DNA of 25,530 nt from Nemertoderma westbladi (Eukaryota > Xenacoelomorpha > Nemertodermatida > Nemertodermatidae). The stretch lies in the NCBI GenBank assembly GCA_032718475.1, contig JAUCBJ010008743.1, positions 1 to 25,530 on the forward strand, in the 5' to 3' direction. The notes beneath the pieces are model-generated. The model was given only the letters and a program-made list of their open reading frames with translations, made no database searches and was not told where the DNA came from. Position numbers and translations under genes: made by a program. Of the stretch, positions 18,301-25,530 are shown in pieces (the first letter of the stretch is position 1; each line of letters begins with the position of its first letter).

Positions 18301-21300
18301 TTAGGTAGAAATACTATATCATAAGTATTAGGTAGAAATACTATATCATAGTATTAGGTAGAAATACTATATCATAGTATTAGGTAGAAATACTATATCA
18401 TAGTATTAGGTAGAAATACTATATCATAGTATTAGGTAGAAATACTATATCATAAGTATTAGGTAGAAATACTATATCATAGTATTAGGTAGAAATACTA
18501 TATCATAAGTATTAGGTAGAAATACTATATCATAAGTATTAGGTAGAAATACTATATCATAGTATTAGGTAGAAATACTATATCATAGTATTAGGTAGAA
18601 ATACTATATCATAGTATTAGGTAGAAATACTATATCATAGTATTAGGTAGAAATACTATATCATAAGTATTAGGTAGAAATACTATATCATAAGTATTAG
18701 GTAGAAATACTATATCATAGTATTAGGTAGAAATACTATATCATAAGTATTAGGTAGAAATACTATATCATAGTATTAGGTAGAAATACTATATCATAGT
18801 ATTAGGTAGAAATACTATATCATAGTATTAGGTAGAAATACTATATCATAGTATTAGGTAGAAATACTATATCATAGTATTAGGTAGAAATACTATATCA
18901 TAAGTATTAGGTAGAAATACTATATCATAGTATTAGGTAGAAATACTATATCATAGTATTAGGTAGAAATACTATATCATAAGTATTAGGTAGAAATACT
19001 ATATCATAGTATTAGGTAGAAATACTATATCATAAGTATTAGGTAGAAATACTATATCATAGTATTAGGTAGAAATACTATATCATAGTATTAGGTAGAA
19101 ATACTATATCATAAGTATTAGGTAGAAATACTATATCATAGTATTAGGTAGAAATACTATATCATAAGTATTAGGTAGAAATACTATATCATAGTATTAG
19201 GTAGAAATACTATATCATAGTATTAGGTAGAAATACTATATCATAGTATTAGGTAGAAATACTATATCATAGTATTAGGTAGAAATACTATATCATAGTA
19301 TTAGGTAGAAATACTATATCATAGTATTAGGTAGAAATACTATATCATAGTATTAGGTAGAAATACTATATCATAAGTATTAGGTAGAAATACTATATCA
19401 TAGTATTAGGTAGAAATACTATATCATAGTATTAGGTAGAAATACTATATCATAGTATTAGGTAGAAATACTATATCATAAGTATTAGGTAGAAATACTA
19501 TATCATAAGTATTAGGTAGAAATACTATATCATAAGTATTAGGTAGAAATACTATATCATAGTATTAGGTAGAAATACTATATCATAGTATTAGGTAGAA
19601 ATACTATATCATAAGTATTAGGTAGAAATACTATATCATAAGTATTAGGTAGAAATACTATATCATAAGTATTAGGTAGAAATACTATATCATAAGTATT
19701 AGGTAGAAATACTATATCATAGTATTAGGTAGAAATACTATATCATAGTATTAGGTAGAAATACTATATCATAAGTATTAGGTAGAAATACTATATCATA
19801 AGTATTAGGTAGAAATACTATATCATAGTATTAGGTAGAAATACTATATCATAGTATTAGGTAGAAATACTATATCATAAGTATTAGGTAGAAATACTAT
19901 ATCATAAGTATTAGGTAGAAATACTATATCATAAGTATTAGGTAGAAATACTATATCATAAGTATTAGGTAGAAATACTATATCATAGTATTAGGTAGAA
20001 ATACTATATCATAGTATTAGGTAGAAATACTATATCATAAGTATTAGGTAGAAATACTATATCATAAGTATTAGGTAGAAATACTATATCATAGTATTAG
20101 GTAGAAATACTATATCATAGTATTAGGTAGAAATACTATATCATAGTATTAGGTAGAAATACTATATCATAGTATTAGGTAGAAATACTATATCATAAGT
20201 ATTAGGTAGAAATACTATATCATAAGTATTAGGTAGAAATACTATATCATAAGTATTAGGTAGAAATACTATATCATAGTATTAGGTAGAAATACTATAT
20301 CATAGTATTAGGTAGAAATACTATATCATAAGTATTAGGTAGAAATACTATATCATAGTATTAGGTAGAAATACTATATCATAGTATTAGGTAGAAATAC
20401 TATATCATAGTATTAGGTAGAAATACTATATCATAAGTATTAGGTAGAAATACTATATCATAGTATTAGGTAGAAATACTATATCATAGTATTAGGTAGA
20501 AATACTATATCATAAGTATTAGGTAGAAATACTATATCATAGTATTAGGTAGAAATACTATATCATAGTATTAGGTAGAAATACTATATCATAGTATTAG
20601 GTAGAAATACTATATCATAGTATTAGGTAGAAATACTATATCATAGTATTAGGTAGAAATACTATATCATAAGTATTAGGTAGAAATACTATATCATAGT
20701 ATTAGGTAGAAATACTATATCATAAGTATTAGGTAGAAATACTATATCATAGTATTAGGTAGAAATACTATATCATAGTATTAGGTAGAAATACTATATC
20801 ATAAGTATTAGGTAGAAATACTATATCATAGTATTAGGTAGAAATACTATATCATAGTATTAGGTAGAAATACTATATCATAGTATTAGGTAGAAATACT
20901 ATATCATAGTATTAGGTAGAAATACTATATCATAGTATTAGGTAGAAATACTATATCATAAGTATTAGGTAGAAATACTATATCATAAGTATTAGGTAGA
21001 AATACTATATCATAGTATTAGGTAGAAATACTATATCATAAGTATTAGGTAGAAATACTATATCATAGTATTAGGTAGAAATACTATATCATAGTATTAG
21101 GTAGAAATACTATATCATAAGTATTAGGTAGAAATACTATATCATAGTATTAGGTAGAAATACTATATCATAAGTATTAGGTAGAAATACTATATCATAG
21201 TATTAGGTAGAAATACTATATCATAAGTATTAGGTAGAAATACTATATCATAAGTATTAGGTAGAAATACTATATCATAAGTATTAGGTAGAAATACTAT

Positions 21301-24300
21301 ATCATAAGTATTAGGTAGAAATACTATATCATAGTATTAGGTAGAAATACTATATCATAGTATTAGGTAGAAATACTATATCATAGTATTAGGTAGAAAT
21401 ACTATATCATAAGTATTAGGTAGAAATACTATATCATAAGTATTAGGTAGAAATACTATATCATAGTATTAGGTAGAAATACTATATCATAGTATTAGGT
21501 AGAAATACTATATCATAAGTATTAGGTAGAAATACTATATCATAAGTATTAGGTAGAAATACTATATCATAAGTATTAGGTAGAAATACTATATCATAAG
21601 TATTAGGTAGAAATACTATATCATAAGTATTAGGTAGAAATACTATATCATAGTATTAGGTAGAAATACTATATCATAGTATTAGGTAGAAATACTATAT
21701 CATAGTATTAGGTAGAAATACTATATCATAAGTATTAGGTAGAAATACTATATCATAGTATTAGGTAGAAATACTATATCATAGTATTAGGTAGAAATAC
21801 TATATCATAAGTATTAGGTAGAAATACTATATCATAAGTATTAGGTAGAAATACTATATCATAGTATTAGGTAGAAATACTATATCATAAGTATTAGGTA
21901 GAAATACTATATCATAGTATTAGGTAGAAATACTATATCATAGTATTAGGTAGAAATACTATATCATAAGTATTAGGTAGAAATACTATATCATAGTATT
22001 AGGTAGAAATACTATATCATAGTATTAGGTAGAAATACTATATCATAAGTATTAGGTAGAAATACTATATCATAGTATTAGGTAGAAATACTATATCATA
22101 AGTATTAGGTAGAAATACTATATCATAGTATTAGGTAGAAATACTATATCATAGTATTAGGTAGAAATACTATATCATAAGTATTAGGTAGAAATACTAT
22201 ATCATAGTATTAGGTAGAAATACTATATCATAGTATTAGGTAGAAATACTATATCATAAGTATTAGGTAGAAATACTATATCATAGTATTAGGTAGAAAT
22301 ACTATATCATAGTATTAGGTAGAAATACTATATCATAAGTATTAGGTAGAAATACTATATCATAAGTATTAGGTAGAAATACTATATCATAAGTATTAGG
22401 TAGAAATACTATATCATAGTATTAGGTAGAAATACTATATCATAAGTATTAGGTAGAAATACTATATCATAGTATTAGGTAGAAATACTATATCATAAGT
22501 ATTAGGTAGAAATACTATATCATAGTATTAGGTAGAAATACTATATCATAAGTATTAGGTAGAAATACTATATCATAGTATTAGGTAGAAATACTATATC
22601 AAAGTATTAGGTAGAAATACTATATCATAAGTATTAGGTAGAAATACTATATCATAGTATTAGGTAGAAATACTATATCATAAGTATTAGGTAGAAATAC
22701 TATATCATAAGTATTAGGTAGAAATACTATATCATAAGTATTAGGTAGAAATACTATATCATAGTATTAGGTAGAAATACTATATCATAGTATTAGGTAG
22801 AAATACTATATCATAAGTATTAGGTAGAAATACTATATCATAGTATTAGGTAGAAATACTATATCATAAGTATTAGGTAGAAATACTATATCATAAGTAT
22901 TAGGTAGAAATACTATATCATAAGTATTAGGTAGAAATACTATATCATAAGTATTAGGTAGAAATACTATATCATAAGTATTAGGTAGAAATACTATATC
23001 ATAAGTATTAGGTAGAAATACTATATCATAGTATTAGGTAGAAATACTATATCATAAGTATTAGGTAGAAATACTATATCATAAGTATTAGGTAGAAATA
23101 CTATATCATAAGTATTAGGTAGAAATACTATATCATAGTATTAGGTAGAAATACTATATCATAGTATTAGGTAGAAATACTATATCATAAGTATTAGGTA
23201 GAAATACTATATCATAAGTATTAGGTAGAAATACTATATCATAGTATTAGGTAGAAATACTATATCATAGTATTAGGTAGAAATACTATATCATAAGTAT
23301 TAGGTAGAAATACTATATCATAGTATTAGGTAGAAATACTATATCATAAGTATTAGGTAGAAATACTATATCATAAGTATTAGGTAGAAATACTATATCA
23401 TAGTATTAGGTAGAAATACTATATCATAGTATTAGGTAGAAATACTATATCATAAGTATTAGGTAGAAATACTATATCATAAGTATTAGGTAGAAATACT
23501 ATATCATAGTATTAGGTAGAAATACTATATCATAGTATTAGGTAGAAATACTATATCATAAGTATTAGGTAGAAATACTATATCATAGTATTAGGTAGAA
23601 ATACTATATCATAAGTATTAGGTAGAAATACTATATCATAAGTATTAGGTAGAAATACTATATCATAGTATTAGGTAGAAATACTATATCATAAGTATTA
23701 GGTAGAAATACTATATCATAGTATTAGGTAGAAATACTATATCATAGTATTAGGTAGAAATACTATATCATAAGTATTAGGTAGAAATACTATATCATAG
23801 TATTAGGTAGAAATACTATATCATAAGTATTAGGTAGAAATACTATATCATAAGTATTAGGTAGAAATACTATATCATAGTATTAGGTAGAAATACTATA
23901 TCATAAGTATTAGGTAGAAATACTATATCATAAGTATTAGGTAGAAATACTATATCATAAGTATTAGGTAGAAATACTATATCATAAGTATTAGGTAGAA
24001 ATACTATATCATAAGTATTAGGTAGAAATACTATATCATAGTATTAGGTAGAAATACTATATCATAAGTATTAGGTAGAAATACTATATCATAGTATTAG
24101 GTAGAAATACTATATCATAAGTATTAGGTAGAAATACTATATCATAAGTATTAGGTAGAAATACTATATCATAGTATTAGGTAGAAATACTATATCATAA
24201 GTATTAGGTAGAAATACTATATCATAAGTATTAGGTAGAAATACTATATCATAGTATTAGGTAGAAATACTATATCATAAGTATTAGGTAGAAATACTAT

Positions 24301-25530
24301 ATCATAAGTATTAGGTAGAAATACTATATCATAGTATTAGGTAGAAATACTATATCATAAGTATTAGGTAGAAATACTATATCATAGTATTAGGTAGAAA
24401 TACTATATCATAGTATTAGGTAGAAATACTATATCATAGTATTAGGTAGAAATACTATATCATAGTATTAGGTAGAAATACTATATCATAAGTATTAGGT
24501 AGAAATACTATATCATAAGTATTAGGTAGAAATACTATATCATAGTATTAGGTAGAAATACTATATCATAAGTATTAGGTAGAAATACTATATCATAAGT
24601 ATTAGGTAGAAATACTATATCATAAGTATTAGGTAGAAATACTATATCATAAGTATTAGGTAGAAATACTATATCATAAGTATTAGGTAGAAATACTATA
24701 TCATAAGTATTAGGTAGAAATACTATATCATAGTATTAGGTAGAAATACTATATCATAAGTATTAGGTAGAAATACTATATCATAGTATTAGGTAGAAAT
24801 ACTATATCATAGTATTAGGTAGAAATACTATATCATAAGTATTAGGTAGAAATACTATATCATAGTATTAGGTAGAAATACTATATCATAAGTATTAGGT
24901 AGAAATACTATATCATAAGTATTAGGTAGAAATACTATATCATAAGTATTAGGTAGAAATACTATATCATAAGTATTAGGTAGAAATACTATATCATAAG
25001 TATTAGGTAGAAATACTATATCATAAGTATTAGGTAGAAATACTATATCATAAGTATTAGGTAGAAATACTATATCATAAGTATTAGGTAGAAATACTAT
25101 ATCATAAGTATTAGGTAGAAATACTATATCATAAGTATTAGGTAGAAATACTATATCATAGTATTAGGTAGAAATACTATATCATAAGTATTAGGTAGAA
25201 ATACTATATCATAAGTATTAGGTAGAAATACTATATCATAAGTATTAGGTAGAAATACTATATCATAAGTATTAGGTAGAAATACTATATCATAGTATTA
25301 GGTAGAAATACTATATCATAGTATTAGGTAGAAATACTATATCATAAGTATTAGGTAGAAATACTATATCATAGTATTAGGTAGAAATACTATATCATAA
25401 GTATTAGGTAGAAATACTATATCATAAGTATTAGGTAGAAATACTATATCATAAGTATTAGGTAGAAATACTATATCATAAGTATTAGGTAGAAATACTA
25501 TATCATAAGTATTAGGTAGAAATACTATAT

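Larger units (their letters stand above)
10938..25530. repeat. Satellite array, 26/27-bp monomer, about 500 copies, continues past the window end
   Basis: The monomer begins (A)GTATTAGGTAGAA and ends ATATCATA. Two length forms alternate irregularly: 26 bp (CATA-GTATT) and 27 bp (CATA-A-GTATT). Blocks are 10938-11030 (strongly diverged monomers), 11572-12142 and 12374-25530, separated by a LINE and a SINE. Marker variants (TATGTC in place of TATATC; TATCAAAG in place of TATCATAG) are frequent from 11572 to about 14570. They then almost vanish, with one TATCAAAG near 22600. Each monomer has an inverted repeat around AGGTAGA: ATAGTATT/AATACTAT (8 bp) in the 26-bp form and only AGTATT/AATACT without a break in the 27-bp form. 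No reading frame persists. A centromeric, pericentromeric or other heterochromatic location is possible but not shown. Confidence 0.97.

Noticed and set aside
12374-25530. CRISPR-like array of short repeats
   Set aside because: Units are head-to-tail with no unique spacers, and the context is a eukaryotic nuclear genome. It is a satellite.
12374-25530. Telomeric repeat because each unit contains TTAGG
   Set aside because: TTAGG occurs once per 26-27 bp unit and is not tandem; no TTAGGG or TTAGG runs are present.

Overview
This window looks like nuclear DNA of a metazoan, most likely a lophotrochozoan and probably a mollusc. It has no bacterial-style operons. It is AT-rich, carries long 3' flanks with AATAAA signals, and is dense in non-coding repeats. 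Two animal gene families are recognisable (SOWAH ankyrin protein; HSD17B12-like short-chain dehydrogenase). A tRNA-derived SINE at 12143-12373 carries a 3' domain that resembles the 'Ceph' domain I remember from cephalopod SINEs. The species cannot be named from the sequence.

Layout. 2-991: the 3' part of an unrecognised ORF with an apparent frame break and a Lys/Arg-rich tail. 1024-1083: a long stem-loop. 1218-1717: a possible 500-bp LTR. 1820-3112: a foldback element with diverged inverted arms of about 480 bp. 3245-3405: a tRNA-derived SINE (minus). 3771-3995: a 27-bp minisatellite that ends 10 bp beyond the SOWAH stop codon. 4006-5166: an intact single-exon SOWAH-family gene (minus). 5423-5745: degenerate tandem repeats. 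5746-6646: a second foldback with a near-palindromic centre and several TGTTCTAGAACA-type sites. 6730-7020: a cluster of GGATCCGCGGATCC palindromes. 7561-7652: a 32-bp-arm hairpin. 7876-8817: an intact single-exon HSD17B12/KAR-type gene (plus). 9180-9365 and 10507-10625: homopolymer and polypyrimidine tracts. 9748-9889: a 50-bp-arm hairpin.

From about 10938 to the window end the sequence is one satellite array with a 26/27-bp monomer, about 500 copies in roughly 14 kb. The left edge is divergent and carries two minus-strand insertions: a 5'-truncated LINE (11031-11571) with its poly(A) end, and the Ceph-like SINE (12143-12373). Deeper in, the monomers become nearly identical and differ mainly by presence or absence of one A. 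That single-base toggle sets the unit length (26 or 27) and also makes or breaks an 8-bp inverted repeat.

The two clear genes are unrelated single-copy cellular genes. Nothing suggests that they act together. Most of the rest is mobile elements, foldbacks and tandem repeats. I found no evidence of a new multi-gene system. The most unusual content is the satellite with its length toggle, its nested edge insertions and local higher-order periods, followed by the dense clustering of different palindrome-bearing repeats.
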